From assembly GCF_019263705.2 (NCBI RefSeq), contig NZ_JADQDK010000001.1:1736001-1800000 (forward strand): 64,000 bases of DNA, in the 5' to 3' direction. The notes beneath the pieces are model-generated. The model was given only the letters and a program-made list of their open reading frames with translations. It had not been told where the DNA came from and did not search any database. The translations under genes and the position numbers were made by a program. Positions 48,186 to 57,130 of this stretch are shown in pieces. Every line of letters starts with the position of its first letter. Within the stretch, counting starts at the first letter, position 1. Origin of the DNA: Pseudonocardia abyssalis. Its GTDB lineage: Bacteria; Actinomycetota; Actinomycetes; Mycobacteriales; Pseudonocardiaceae.

Positions 48186-49750
48186 CGCCGCACGGCCCGG
48201 TCGAGCAGCAGGACGGGGACGGCGGCGAGCACGACGAGCAGGATCGCATAGGGAGCCGCGGCCGCGTACTGACCGGCGCCGGTGTGGGTCCACAGCCGGA
48301 TCGCGAGCGTGTCGGCGCCGGTGGGGCGCAGCAGCAGCGTGGCCGGTAGCTCCTTGGCGGCCGTGAGGAACACCAGCGCGGCCCCGGCGGCGACGCCGGG
48401 CGCGGCGAGCGGGACCGTCACGCGGGCCAGGGTCGCGACCCGGCCGTGCCCCAGCGAGCGCGACACCTCCTCCAGCCGGGCCGGCGTGGCCGCGACGGCC
48501 GCGCGGATCGAGCCGACGGCCAGCGGCAGGAACAGCACCGTGTATGCGAGCACGAGCAGCGGCGTCTCCTGGTAGATCCCCGGCAGCACCCGGATCCCGA
48601 GGAACACCAGCGCGAGTCCCACGGTGATGCCGGGCAGCGCGTGCGCGACGTAGGTGGAGGTCTCCAGCGCGGCGGTGGCCCGGCCACGGTACCGGGCGGC
48701 GAGCACGCCGACGGGGATCGCGAGCACCGTCGTCAGGAGCGCACCGAGCGCCGCGACCTGCAGCGTGACCAGCCCGGATGCGCCGAGGTCGGCCGCGTCG
48801 ATGCCGAGCGAGGAACCGACGACCATCCAGTGCGTGAGGTTCCATGCGGGGATCCCGAGCGACACCCCGACGACCCCCGCGGAGAACGCGAGCCACGGCG
48901 CCCGCGCGCGACCGAGCCGGACCGGGGCCGGCGGCCGGGCCGCGCCGCGCGCGATCCGGTGCGCCGCCCGCCCCCGCGCCCTGGCCTCGCCGAGCGTCAC
49001 CAGCGCGGCCAGGACCACCAGCACGCAGCCGAGCACGGCGGCCGGGGTGCGGTCGAACGTGCCGCGGTAGCTCGTGTAGATGCCCAGGGTGAAGGTGTCG
49101 TAGCGCATCAGCGAGACCGCACCGAAGTCGCTCAGCACGTACAGCGCGACCAGCAGCCCACCCGCGGTCGCCGCGGGCCACGCCTGCCGCAGCGTGACGC
49201 CGAGCAGCACGCGCGCCGGACCGTGCCCGAGCGACCGCGCGACCTCCTCCAGCCCACCGTCGGCCGCCCGCAGCGCCCCCGCGACCGGCAGGTACACGTA
49301 GGGGAAGCTGACGGTCGCGAGCACCCCGAACGCCCCCCAGAACCCCGCCGACGTCGGCCACTCGGAGATCCAGGTGAACCCGGCGACGTAGGACGGCACG
49401 GCCAGCGGCAGTGCGAACAGCACCGCGAGCACGCGCCGACCGGGCAGGTCGGTGCGGACGACGAGCCACGCCGCCAGCGAGCCGACGACGACGCACACCG
49501 CGGTGACCGACGCGGCCAGCAGCACGCTGGCGACCAGCAGGTCGAAGGTGCGCGGGCGACCCAGGACGGTCAGGAACAGGCCGGGGCCGCCCTCCAGGGC
49601 CCGGACGACCAGGTGGGCCAACGGGACGACGGCGACGATGCCGGCCACCGCACCCCAGCCCAGGAGCAACGCGGGGGCCCGGTGCCGCCGCGACCGGGTG
49701 GCGCGCCCGGCCGGGGTGGTGGTGACCGGGCGCTGCGCCACCGCCGTCAC
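48182..49750 (-). CDS. fbpB: Ferric-iron ABC transporter permease (FbpB-like, two-domain)
   Basis: 522 residues, twelve membrane helices in two homologous halves, as in FbpB/SfuB. Two EAA loops are seen: LEEVARSLGHGPARVLLGVTL in the first half and LEEVSRSLGHGRVATLARVTV in the second (about residues 160-180 and 420-440; each given in full here only as a pattern). GTG start overlaps the stop of the binding-protein gene. Carries iron across the inner membrane. Confidence 0.93.
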   Translation of the reverse strand: MTAVAQRPVTTTPAGRATRSRRHRAPALLLGWGAVAGIVAVVPLAHLVVRALEGGPGLFLTVLGRPRTFDLLVASVLLAASVTAVCVVVGSLAAWLVVRTDLPGRRVLAVLFALPLAVPSYVAGFTWISEWPTSAGFWGAFGVLATVSFPYVYLPVAGALRAADGGLEEVARSLGHGPARVLLGVTLRQAWPAATAGGLLVALYVLSDFGAVSLMRYDTFTLGIYTSYRGTFDRTPAAVLGCVLVVLAALVTLGEARARGRAAHRIARGAARPPAPVRLGRARAPWLAFSAGVVGVSLGIPAWNLTHWMVVGSSLGIDAADLGASGLVTLQVAALGALLTTVLAIPVGVLAARYRGRATAALETSTYVAHALPGITVGLALVFLGIRVLPGIYQETPLLVLAYTVLFLPLAVGSIRAAVAATPARLEEVSRSLGHGRVATLARVTVPLAAPGVAAGAALVFLTAAKELPATLLLRPTGADTLAIRLWTHTGAGQYAAAAPYAILLVVLAAVPVLLLDRAVRR

Positions 49751-50799
49751 AGCAGGCCGACCTCCTGCAGCAGGGTCTCGGTCTCGGCCAGCGACGACAG
49801 GTCCGCCAGGTCGACGTCCGGCGCGGACAGCGACTCCAGCGCCACCAGGTCGACGTCGGCACGGGCCGGGGTGACGCCGTCGATCACCGGGTACTCGGCC
49901 GTCCGGTCGACGAGGTACTGCTGGCCCTCGGCGGAGAGCAGGTAGCGCACGGCCTCCAGCGCGGGCCCCTGGTCGTCGGCGGCCGCGGTGACGCCCACCC
50001 CGGCGACGTTGACCAGGCCCAGCGGGTCGTTCGCGACGTAGTGGTTGCGCACCGGGTAGGTGGCCGGGTCGAGCTCGGCGATCTTCTCGAAGAGGTAGTA
50101 GTGGTTGACGAGGCCGGCCGCGACGGTGCCCGCCGCCACCGCGTCGACGACGGCACCGTTGCCGTCGAAGCGCTGCGGGTTCTGCGCGGCGAAGGCGGTG
50201 AGCCACTGGCGGGCACCGTCCTCGCCGCGGATCAGCCGCAGGCCGGTCACGAACGACAGCCACGACGCGTTCGACGGCGCGATGCCGATCTGCCCGGCCC
50301 ACCGGGGGTCGAGCAGGGCGTCGAGCGAGGTCGGCAGGTCGGCCTCGGGGACCAGGGCGGTGTTGTAGGCGACGACCCGGGCGCGCGCCGAGGTGGCGAC
50401 CCAGGTGGAGTCGGTGGCGCGGTAGCGCTCCAGGGCGGGCTCCAGCACGTCGGCGGGGAGCGGGGCGAGCAGCCCGGCGCCCGCGACGGCGCCGAGCGCA
50501 CCGGCGTCCTGGGCGAAGAACAGGTCGGCGGGTGAGTCGGCTCCCTCCTCCAGGAGCTGGGCGGCCATCTCGCCGGTGCTGCCGTAGCGGACCTCGACGG
50601 GAGTGCCGACGGCCGCCTCGAGCTGCGCGATCAGCGGGCCGACGAGCTCCTCGTTGCGTCCGGAGTAGATCGTCAGGACGCCGTCGCCCTCCGCGGCCGT
50701 CGCAGGCGCCGGGGCGGGCGCACCCCCGCACGCGACGAGCGCGGCCCCGACCGTCAGCAGGGCGATCGTCCGACTCACGTACTTACTGGGCAGATGCAC
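49747..50799 (-). CDS. fbpA: Ferric-iron-binding lipoprotein (FbpA-like)
   Basis: 350 residues. Signal peptide with lipobox LVAC (Cys24). The mature part begins LTIYSGRNEELVGPLIAQLE, the hallmark of FbpA/FutA-type ferric binding proteins, and has the vicinal tyrosines GLVNHYYLFEK, which bind Fe3+. ATG at 50799 follows a GAAAGGGACC ribosome-binding region. Preceded by an IdeR-like box, so iron limitation should induce the operon fbpA-fbpB-fbpC. Confidence 0.94.
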   Translation of the reverse strand: MHLPSKYVSRTIALLTVGAALVACGGAPAPAPATAAEGDGVLTIYSGRNEELVGPLIAQLEAAVGTPVEVRYGSTGEMAAQLLEEGADSPADLFFAQDAGALGAVAGAGLLAPLPADVLEPALERYRATDSTWVATSARARVVAYNTALVPEADLPTSLDALLDPRWAGQIGIAPSNASWLSFVTGLRLIRGEDGARQWLTAFAAQNPQRFDGNGAVVDAVAAGTVAAGLVNHYYLFEKIAELDPATYPVRNHYVANDPLGLVNVAGVGVTAAADDQGPALEAVRYLLSAEGQQYLVDRTAEYPVIDGVTPARADVDLVALESLSAPDVDLADLSSLAETETLLQEVGLL

Positions 50800-50820
50800 G
50801 GAAGGTCCCTTTCACTCAGT

Positions 50821-50839
50821 TGAGCGCAGGCTAACCTAG
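50821..50839 (-). promoter_or_regulatory. IdeR/DtxR iron-box candidate
   Basis: On the leftward strand the 19 bases read CTAGGTTAGCCTGCGCTCA. Compared with the consensus TTAGGTTAGSCTAACCTAA, 14 of 19 positions match, including the whole left half core TAGGTTAGCCT. Located 22 bp upstream of the ferric-binding protein gene. Confidence 0.7.
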
Positions 50840-50888
50840 CCAGGGGTCCGAGTCGACGGTCGGCCGGATGCTGGTCCAGGGTGGGTCC

Positions 50889-52886
50889 ATGAGCAGCCGG
50901 TTCGACGACCTCCAGGACTACCTCGACCTGCCGCGCCTCTCGGGGCTCACGCTCTCCCCCGACGGCACCCGCCTCGTCACGTCCGTGGCGACCCCGGGGC
51001 CCGACCGCACCCGGTTCGGCACCGCGCTGTGGGAGATCGACCCGGCCGGGGAGCGGCCCGCCCGCCGGCTCACCCACAGCGCGAAGGGCGAGGCCGGGGC
51101 CGTGTTCACCCCCGACGGCGACGTGCTCTTCACCTCTGCGCGGCCCGACCCGGCCGTCGCCGAACAGGCCACCGACTCCCCCGACGCGCTGTGGCGGCTG
51201 CCGGCGGGCGGCGGGGAGGCCGAGGTGGTCGGCACCCGGCCCGGCGGGATCTCCGGCGTCGCCGTGGCCCGGGACGCCGGCACCGTCGTGGTGACGTCGA
51301 TGACGCTGCCGGGCTCGACCTCCGGTGAGGACGACGGGTCCCGCCGGAAGGCACGGCGGGAGAAGAAGGTGAGCGGGATCCTGCACACCGCGCACCCCGT
51401 CCGGTTCTGGGACCACGACCTGGGTCCGGACGCGCCGCGCCTGCTCGGCGCGTCCGCACCGGGCGAGCCGTGGACCGACCTCACGCCGACCCCCGGGGCC
51501 GCACTCGTCGAGGGCTCCCACGACGTCACCCCCGACGGCCACCACGTCGTCGGCACCTGGGCGGTGCCGCAGCGCGGTGGCGGCACGCGGTCGACGCTCG
51601 TCGTCGTGGAGGTGGCGACCGGCGAGCGGCGGGTGCTCGCCGACGACCCCGGCCACGAGTTCCACGGCCCGGTGATCAGCCCGGACGGCACGCGCGTCGC
51701 CTGCGTCCGGGAGAGCCTCTCGACGCCGCACACCGCCGTCGACATCCGGCTCGTCGTGCTGCCGCTCGCGGGCGGGGAGCCCGTCGACGTCGCGCCGGGG
51801 TGGGACCGCTGGGTGTCCGGGTCGCAGTGGACGCCCGACGGCGCCGCGCTCGTCGTCACCGCCGACGACGGGGGCCGCTCGCCGGTGTTCCGCATCGAGA
51901 ACGGTGTCGTCACGCGCCTGACCGGCGACGACGGCGCGTACACCGACGTGCGGGTGTCGCCGGACGGCGCGCACGTCTACGCCCTGCGCAGCGCGATCGG
52001 CGCCCCGCCCGCCCCCGTCCGCCTCGACGCACGCACGCCCGATCAGCGCCCCGTCCTGCTCCCCTCCCCGGAAGCGGCCCCGGAGGTGCCCGGCACGCTC
52101 ACCGAGGTGCACGCGACCGCCGAGGACGGCACCGCGCTGCGGGCGTGGCTGGTGCTGCCGGAGTCGTCGGAGCCCGCGCCGCTGGTGCTGTGGATCCACG
52201 GTGGTCCGCTGGGCAGCTGGAACGCCTGGCAGTGGCGCTGGAACCCGTGGTTGATGGCCGCGCGCGGGTACGCGGTGCTGCTCCCGGACCCGGCGCTGTC
52301 CACCGGCTACGGTCTCGACTTCGTCGCCCGCAGCTGGGGCGAGTGGGGCGGCACCCCGTACACCGATCTGATGGCGCTCACCGACGCCGCCGTCGCGCAC
52401 CCGGACGTCGACGGGACCCGCACCGCGGCGATGGGCGGCTCCTTCGGCGGCTACATGGCCAACTGGATCGCCGGACACACCGACCGGTTCGCCGCGGTCG
52501 TCACGCACGCGAGCCTGTGGGCACTCGACCAGTTCGGCCCCACGACCGACGCGCCCTGGTACTGGCAGCGTGAGATGACCGCGGACATGGCGCAGGCCAA
52601 CAGCCCACACCGCTTCGCCGACGCCGTCTCCACACCGATGCTGGTGATCCACGGCGACCGCGACCACCGCGTGCCCGTCGGCGAGGCGCTGCGGCTGTGG
52701 TGGGACCTCGTCAGCCGGTTCGACGGGGACCCGGACGACCTGCCGCACCGGTTCCTGTACTTCCCCGACGAGAACCACTGGATCCTGACGCCGCAGAACG
52801 CCGCGCTCTGGTACGCCACCGTCCTCGCGTTCCTGGACCATCACGTGCTCGGGAAGGACTGGGAGACCCCGGACCTACTGCAGTAG
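50889..52886 (+). CDS. S9-family serine peptidase (acylaminoacyl-peptidase type)
   Basis: 665 residues from ATG 50889 (an in-frame ATG at 50868 is possible). An N-terminal beta-propeller with several LSPDGTR/SPDGTRVACV repeats covers residues 1 to ~400; the alpha/beta-hydrolase domain follows. Catalytic Ser is in GGSFGGYMANW (G-x-S-x-G), Asp in VIHGDRDHRVP and His in PDENHWIL. No signal peptide, so cytosolic; cleaves short or acylated peptides. Overlaps the convergent DUF305 gene by 12 bp. Confidence 0.94.
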   Translation: MSSRFDDLQDYLDLPRLSGLTLSPDGTRLVTSVATPGPDRTRFGTALWEIDPAGERPARRLTHSAKGEAGAVFTPDGDVLFTSARPDPAVAEQATDSPDALWRLPAGGGEAEVVGTRPGGISGVAVARDAGTVVVTSMTLPGSTSGEDDGSRRKARREKKVSGILHTAHPVRFWDHDLGPDAPRLLGASAPGEPWTDLTPTPGAALVEGSHDVTPDGHHVVGTWAVPQRGGGTRSTLVVVEVATGERRVLADDPGHEFHGPVISPDGTRVACVRESLSTPHTAVDIRLVVLPLAGGEPVDVAPGWDRWVSGSQWTPDGAALVVTADDGGRSPVFRIENGVVTRLTGDDGAYTDVRVSPDGAHVYALRSAIGAPPAPVRLDARTPDQRPVLLPSPEAAPEVPGTLTEVHATAEDGTALRAWLVLPESSEPAPLVLWIHGGPLGSWNAWQWRWNPWLMAARGYAVLLPDPALSTGYGLDFVARSWGEWGGTPYTDLMALTDAAVAHPDVDGTRTAAMGGSFGGYMANWIAGHTDRFAAVVTHASLWALDQFGPTTDAPWYWQREMTADMAQANSPHRFADAVSTPMLVIHGDRDHRVPVGEALRLWWDLVSRFDGDPDDLPHRFLYFPDENHWILTPQNAALWYATVLAFLDHHVLGKDWETPDLLQ

Positions 52887-53507
52887 CCCGCGCAGGCGGT
52901 CGATGTCGGCACTCTGCGTTGCGACGACGTCGTCGGCGAACTCCGCGACCAGGAGGTCGGTGCCGGCGGTGCGCACCTGCCCCGCCATCGTCAGCGCGCC
53001 CTGGTGGTGGGCGATCATCAGCGTGACGAAGAGCCGGTCGAACGCGGGCCCGGTGGCGGTGGCGAGGTCGGTGAGCTGCGCGGGGGTGGCCATACCCGGC
53101 ATGCCGGTGTGGTCCCCGCCATCCCCGCCATCCCCGCCATCCCCGTGGTCCCCGTGCGCTGGGTGGGCGTCCTGGCGGGCGAGCCAGGACTCGAGCACCG
53201 CGATCTCCGGCCCCTGGACGCCGGCGATGCGTTCGGCCATCGCCCGCACCCCCGGGTCGGCGGCCCGGGCCGGGGCGAGTACCGCCATCTCCAGCGCCTG
53301 TTCGTGGTGCGGGACCATCCGCTCGACGAACTCGACGTCGGCGGGCGACACCGGCACCGGTGAGCGCCGCTGCGCCACCTCCGCCCCGTCCATGATCTGC
53401 GCGGGCTCCCCCGGCGCACCCGGCACGACGACCCGTGGGCCCTCCGGCGCGGCGCCGCACCCGGCCAGCGCGAGGACCAGCGCAGCGGTCACCAGTGCGC
53501 GTCGCAT
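52875..53507 (-). CDS. DUF305 lipoprotein
   Basis: 210 residues. Signal peptide with lipobox LAGC (Cys17). Two four-helix DUF305 repeats, each with a metal-like motif: ERMVPHHEQALEMA and TLMIAHHQGALTMA. The segment between has HGDHGDGGDGGDGGDH from a 9-bp repeat (CCCCGCCAT, three units at 53114-53140), which may bind metal. Family members are ferritin-like, often linked to copper; function is not firmly known. Start at ATG 53507. Confidence 0.9.
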   Translation of the reverse strand: MRRALVTAALVLALAGCGAAPEGPRVVVPGAPGEPAQIMDGAEVAQRRSPVPVSPADVEFVERMVPHHEQALEMAVLAPARAADPGVRAMAERIAGVQGPEIAVLESWLARQDAHPAHGDHGDGGDGGDGGDHTGMPGMATPAQLTDLATATGPAFDRLFVTLMIAHHQGALTMAGQVRTAGTDLLVAEFADDVVATQSADIDRLRGLLQ

Positions 53508-53633
53508 GCCGGTGACGCTACCGACGCCCCGCTGATCCGGTCGAGTGATCCTCCCGCGCGGGGGTTCGGTTCCGTCCGGTTCCCTTGGCACAGTGCGTGG
53601 CAGTCGGGGGACACGTCGGGGGGACGATCAGCG

Positions 53634-55025
53634 ATGGACGGACGGCTGCGAACCGTACTGGTCACGGCGGTGGTGGCGGCGTTCGCGCTGGTCACACCGC
53701 TGCCTGCCTCGGCGACGGTTCCGGGGCCGCCACCGGTCGGGCCGGGCGTCGACGAGATCGTGAGCAGCGACAACCTCACCCAGCTCGCGAACGTCCCGCG
53801 GCGGGACCCGTTCACCGGCGAGGCGTCCTACGGCACCGACATCGCCTTCCAGGGCGAGCTCGCCTACGTCGGCAACTACGACGGTTTCGTCGTCTACGAC
53901 ATCAGCGAGCCCACCGCGCCGCAGATCGTCAGCCAGGTGCTGTGCCCGGGCTCGCAGAACGACGTGTCGGTGAGCGGTGACCTGCTGTTCCTGTCCACCG
54001 ACTCCCGCTGGAGCGACGACACCTGCTCCGCGGCGCCGCAGCCGCAGGGCCTGCTGCCGTACTGGGAGGGCATCAAGGTCTTCGACGTGTCCGACCCGGC
54101 CGATCCGGCGTACGTGACGTCGGTGGCCACGGCCTGCGGCTCGCACACCCACACGCTCGTCCCCGACACCGCGGGCGAGTCGGTCTACCTCTACGTCTCC
54201 TCCTACTCCCCCGCGCCGGAGCTGCTCGACTGCCGGCCGCCGCACGACCGGATCTCGATCGTCGAGGTGCCGCTGGCCGACCCGGCCGCCGCGGCCGTCG
54301 TCGCGGAGCCGGTGCTGTTCCCGGACGGCGGCAACCCCGGCCCGGGCAGCGACACCACCACCGGCTGCCACGACATCACCGTCCACCCGGCGACGAACCT
54401 CGCCGCGGGTGCGTGCATGGGCGACGGCGTGTTGTTGGACATCTCCGACCGCGAGGACCCGCAGGTCATCGAGCGGGTGCGCGACGACACCAACTTCGCG
54501 TTCTGGCACAGCGCCACGTTCAACGACGACGGCACGAAGGTCGTCTTCACCGACGAGCTCGGCGGCGGCAGTGCGGCCACCTGCACCGCCGCGGTCGGTC
54601 CGCTGCGCGGCGCCGACGGGATCTACGACATCGTCGACGGTCAGCTCGAGTTCCGCAGCTACTACAAGATCCCCCGCCTGCAGACCGAGCAGGAGAACTG
54701 CGTCGCGCACAACGGCTCGCTCGTCCCCGTGCCGGGTCGCGACGTCATGGTGCAGGCCTGGTACCAGGGCGGGATCTCGGTGTGGGACTTCACCGACTCC
54801 ACGAACCCCGTCGAGATCGGGTTCTGGGAGCGCGGCCCGCTCTCGAGCACCGAGCTGACGCTGGGCGGCTCGTGGTCGGCGTACTGGTACAACGGCCACG
54901 TCTTCTCCTCCGACATCCAGAAGGGCCTCGACGTGCTCGCCGTCGACGACCCCGCGATCGCCGGCGCCGAGGACGTGGTGTTCGACGTGTTCAACCCCCA
55001 GACCCAGCCCACCTACGGCGGCTGA
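53634..55025 (+). CDS. Secreted LVIVD-repeat beta-propeller protein
   Basis: 463 residues with a Sec signal peptide (hydrophobic VLVTAVVAAFALVTPLPASA, cleavage after ASA). The mature part has repeated propeller strands such as LAYVGNYDGFVVYDISEPTAPQIV, KVFDVSDPADPAYVTSV and ISVWDFTDSTNPVEIGFW, the LVIVD pattern, and many Cys in pairs, suggesting disulfides outside the cell. Ligand and function are unknown. Stands alone between a convergent-side DUF305 gene (divergent here) and a pseudogene. Confidence 0.88.
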   Translation: MDGRLRTVLVTAVVAAFALVTPLPASATVPGPPPVGPGVDEIVSSDNLTQLANVPRRDPFTGEASYGTDIAFQGELAYVGNYDGFVVYDISEPTAPQIVSQVLCPGSQNDVSVSGDLLFLSTDSRWSDDTCSAAPQPQGLLPYWEGIKVFDVSDPADPAYVTSVATACGSHTHTLVPDTAGESVYLYVSSYSPAPELLDCRPPHDRISIVEVPLADPAAAAVVAEPVLFPDGGNPGPGSDTTTGCHDITVHPATNLAAGACMGDGVLLDISDREDPQVIERVRDDTNFAFWHSATFNDDGTKVVFTDELGGGSAATCTAAVGPLRGADGIYDIVDGQLEFRSYYKIPRLQTEQENCVAHNGSLVPVPGRDVMVQAWYQGGISVWDFTDSTNPVEIGFWERGPLSSTELTLGGSWSAYWYNGHVFSSDIQKGLDVLAVDDPAIAGAEDVVFDVFNPQTQPTYGG

Positions 55026-55086
55026 GCCCCGTTCTCACCCCCGTCCGCCGACGGGTAGGCCCTCCTCCGCACATGAGGAGGCACGC

Positions 55087-55836
55087 ACGAGTGGGAACAA
55101 GATCGTCGCCTACAAGGAGCCCGGCGTCGTCGCGGTCGAGGACCACGACTACCCGAAGCTCGAGGTCCCGACCCAGGTGGCCGAGGCGATGGGGATGACC
55201 CGCAAGGCCGACCACGCGGTGATCCTGCGGACGGTCTCGACGAACATCCGGGCGGGCTCCGCGTACGGCTACCTCGACATGGGTGGCTGGGAGGGCGGGC
55301 AGGCCGAGTTCGTCATGGTCCCCTTCGCCGACTTCAACCTGCTGAAGTTCCCCGACCGGGACCAGGCGCCGGAGAAGGTCCTCGACCTCACGATGCTGTC
55401 GGACATCTTCCCGACCGGCCACCACGGCGCCCACACCGCGGGCGTGACGACCGGGGTCCACCGGCTACGCCGCCGGGGCCGGCCCGGTCGGTCTCGCCGC
55501 CGCGTACTCGGCGAACCTGCTGGGCGCGGCCGTCGTCATCGTCGGCGACCTCAACGCCGACCGGCTCGCCCAGGCGCGCTCGTTCGGCTGCGAGACCGTC
55601 GACGTCTCCGCGGGCGCCTCCCTGGAGGACCAGATCGGCCAGATCCTCGGGACGAACGAGGTCGACTGCGCCGTCGACGCGGTGGGCTTCGAGGCCACCG
55701 GACACGGCGCCGGGGCGGGCGAGCAACCGGCCGCGGTGCTCGACTCGATCATGTCGCTGACCCGCGCGGGCGGCGCCTCGGCATCCCCGGGCTCTACGTC
55801 ACCGGCGACCCCGGAGCCGGCGACCCCGACGGCCTG
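55087..55836 (+). pseudogene. Decayed glutathione-independent formaldehyde dehydrogenase
   Basis: AGGAGG at 55076-55081 stands 5 bases before ACG AGT GGG AAC AAG, where an ATG would be expected, so the start seems mutated. The frame gives NKIVAYKEPGVVAVEDHDYP, then after RTVSTNI jumps to RAGSAYGYLDMGGWEGGQAEF: the segment with catalytic zinc ligands is deleted. Further on, near 55460, a frameshift leads to AGAGPVGLAAAYSANLLGAA (NAD-binding motif), and a second one near 55780 to GIPGLYVTGDPGAGD. The C-terminal third is absent. Pseudogene beyond doubt, family known from Pseudomonas-type FdhA (about 400 residues). Confidence 0.85.
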
Positions 55837-55857
55837 ACCGGTCCGGTTCCACCGCCG

Positions 55858-55926
55858 ACCGCGCAGACCCCCGGTCACCGCACAGACCCCCGGCGGTCTG
55901 CGCGGTGACATCAGGGTCTGCGCGGT
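55858..55926. repeat. Nested double hairpin with GCAGACC word
   Basis: Outer arms ACCGCGCAGACCC (55858-55870) and GGGTCTGCGCGGT (55914-55926) are a perfect 13-bp inverted repeat. Inner arms GTCACCGCACAGACC (55874-55888) and GGTCTGCGCGGTGAC (55895-55909) are 15 bp with one mismatch and a 6-base CCCGGC loop. Lies 56 bp downstream of the AbiEi-like gene (which reads leftward). Confidence 0.7.
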
Positions 55927-55982
55927 GGCGTCCGGCGGGGTGGAAGCGGGGTCAGCGCGCGTCGGCCGGCGACGGGTCGGGG

Positions 55983-56879
55983 TCAGCGGAAGGTCTGTCG
56001 GAGCCGCTCGGCCACCGGCGCGAACCGGTCGAGGTCGGCCCACACCCACCGCACCATCCCGAGGTCCTCGGCCCGGACGGCGTCCTCCCGCCGCTTCTCC
56101 TCGAACAGCACCTGCGCGACGTCCTGCCCGGGGCGCAGGGACCGGCCGTACTTCACCCGGCCGTCGAACTCCCCCACCGTCCGCCGTTCCGGCCAGCCGA
56201 AGTCGGTCTGCGCCACCTCGGTCCCGTCGCGGCGGCGCACCCGCCACTGCAGCACCGGCACCGGGAGGCCGGCGTCGCGCAGCGCGATGCGACTGCGCGT
56301 CTCGCCGACGCTCATCGAGCCCGGGTCGGCGAACGCGAGCACCCGGGCGGCACCGGGTGCGCCGCGCCACCGCTGCGCCCGCACCAGCGCCGCGGCCAGG
56401 TCCTCACGCGTGAGGAGGTGGCGGTGCAGCGCCGCGTCGGCGACGACCAGCGCGGCGTCGAACGACACCGACCGCGCCACGTCGAGCACCGTCCGCGCGA
56501 TCGAGGTGACCCGCACGCCGGCGACGACCACGATCTCGTCGGGATCGAGCCGGGCCGCGTGCAGGTGCGTGACGGGGCTGCGGCGCGCGCCCGACCGCCG
56601 GTCCCGGGTCGCGTGCACGCGGGTCAGGTCCGTGTCCCAGATGGGCAGGCCGTGCACGACGGCGGCCGACTGGTGGCTCGCGACGGCGTCCGGGGCCAGC
56701 TCCGCCATGGCGGCGTGCACGTTCAGCAGGTGGCGCAGCTCCGGCCGCGACGGGAGCGGGCCCGCCACGTACCGGCCCCGCCGGACCCCCGCGAGCTCAC
56801 CGAGCCGCAGCTGCCGACGGACCTCGTGCGGGACCGCCCCGGCCGCGAGCAGGGCGTGCCGGTGCAGGAGGGGATCCAC
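55983..56879 (-). CDS. AbiEi/DUF559-like protein, intact paralog
   Basis: 298 residues from the GTG at 56879. The N-terminal winged-helix-like part of AbiEi type is weak (LRLGELAGVRRGRYV). The centre has SHQSAAVVHGLPIW and IARTVLDVARSVSFDAALVVAD; the C-terminus has DFGWPERRTVGEFDGRVKYG and EEKRREDAVRAEDLGMVRWVWADLDR, a PD-(D/E)XK-nuclease-like arrangement as in DUF559/Vsr-type proteins. No toxin (AbiEii) partner lies beside it. Paralogous to the frameshifted gene at 44211. Both are bracketed by word-repeat hairpins. Function unknown. Confidence 0.82.
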   Translation of the reverse strand: MDPLLHRHALLAAGAVPHEVRRQLRLGELAGVRRGRYVAGPLPSRPELRHLLNVHAAMAELAPDAVASHQSAAVVHGLPIWDTDLTRVHATRDRRSGARRSPVTHLHAARLDPDEIVVVAGVRVTSIARTVLDVARSVSFDAALVVADAALHRHLLTREDLAAALVRAQRWRGAPGAARVLAFADPGSMSVGETRSRIALRDAGLPVPVLQWRVRRRDGTEVAQTDFGWPERRTVGEFDGRVKYGRSLRPGQDVAQVLFEEKRREDAVRAEDLGMVRWVWADLDRFAPVAERLRQTFR

Positions 56880-56940
56880 CGGGAGAGGATGCTGCGGCGG
56901 TCGTCGTCCCCGTGGCGGAACGGTGGAACTCGGCGGCACC

Positions 56941-57046
56941 GCGCAGACCGGGTGGTCACGGCGCAGACCGGGTGGTCACGGCGCAGACCGCCGGCGGCCT
57001 GCGCCGTGCCCGTGGGTCTGTGCGGTACTGCGGGGTCTGCGCCGTG
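56941..57046. repeat. 20-bp tandem repeat and hairpin with GCAGACC word
   Basis: GCGCAGACCGGGTGGTCACG occurs exactly twice (56941-56960, 56961-56980), then half a copy. A hairpin follows: CACGGCGCAGACC (56977-56989) with GGCCTGCGCCGTG (56996-57008), one mismatch, 6-base loop GCCGGC. Two more inverted words, GGGTCTGTGCGGT (57014) and GGGTCTGCGCCGTG (57033), complete it. It mirrors the element at 55858-55926 on the other side of the AbiEi-like gene. Confidence 0.75.
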
Positions 57047-57130
57047 CGTGGGTCAGGCGGGACGTACAGCCGGCGGGGTCGCGCGCCGGGCCGCGTGGCC
57101 CGACGGGTCGCAGCGCGGCGGGGCGGGCCG

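Noticed and set aside
55983..56879. Complete type IV toxin-antitoxin pair
   Set aside because: No AbiEii-type nucleotidyltransferase gene lies next to either AbiEi-like gene, and the C-terminus is DUF559-like, so a toxin-antitoxin function is not claimed.
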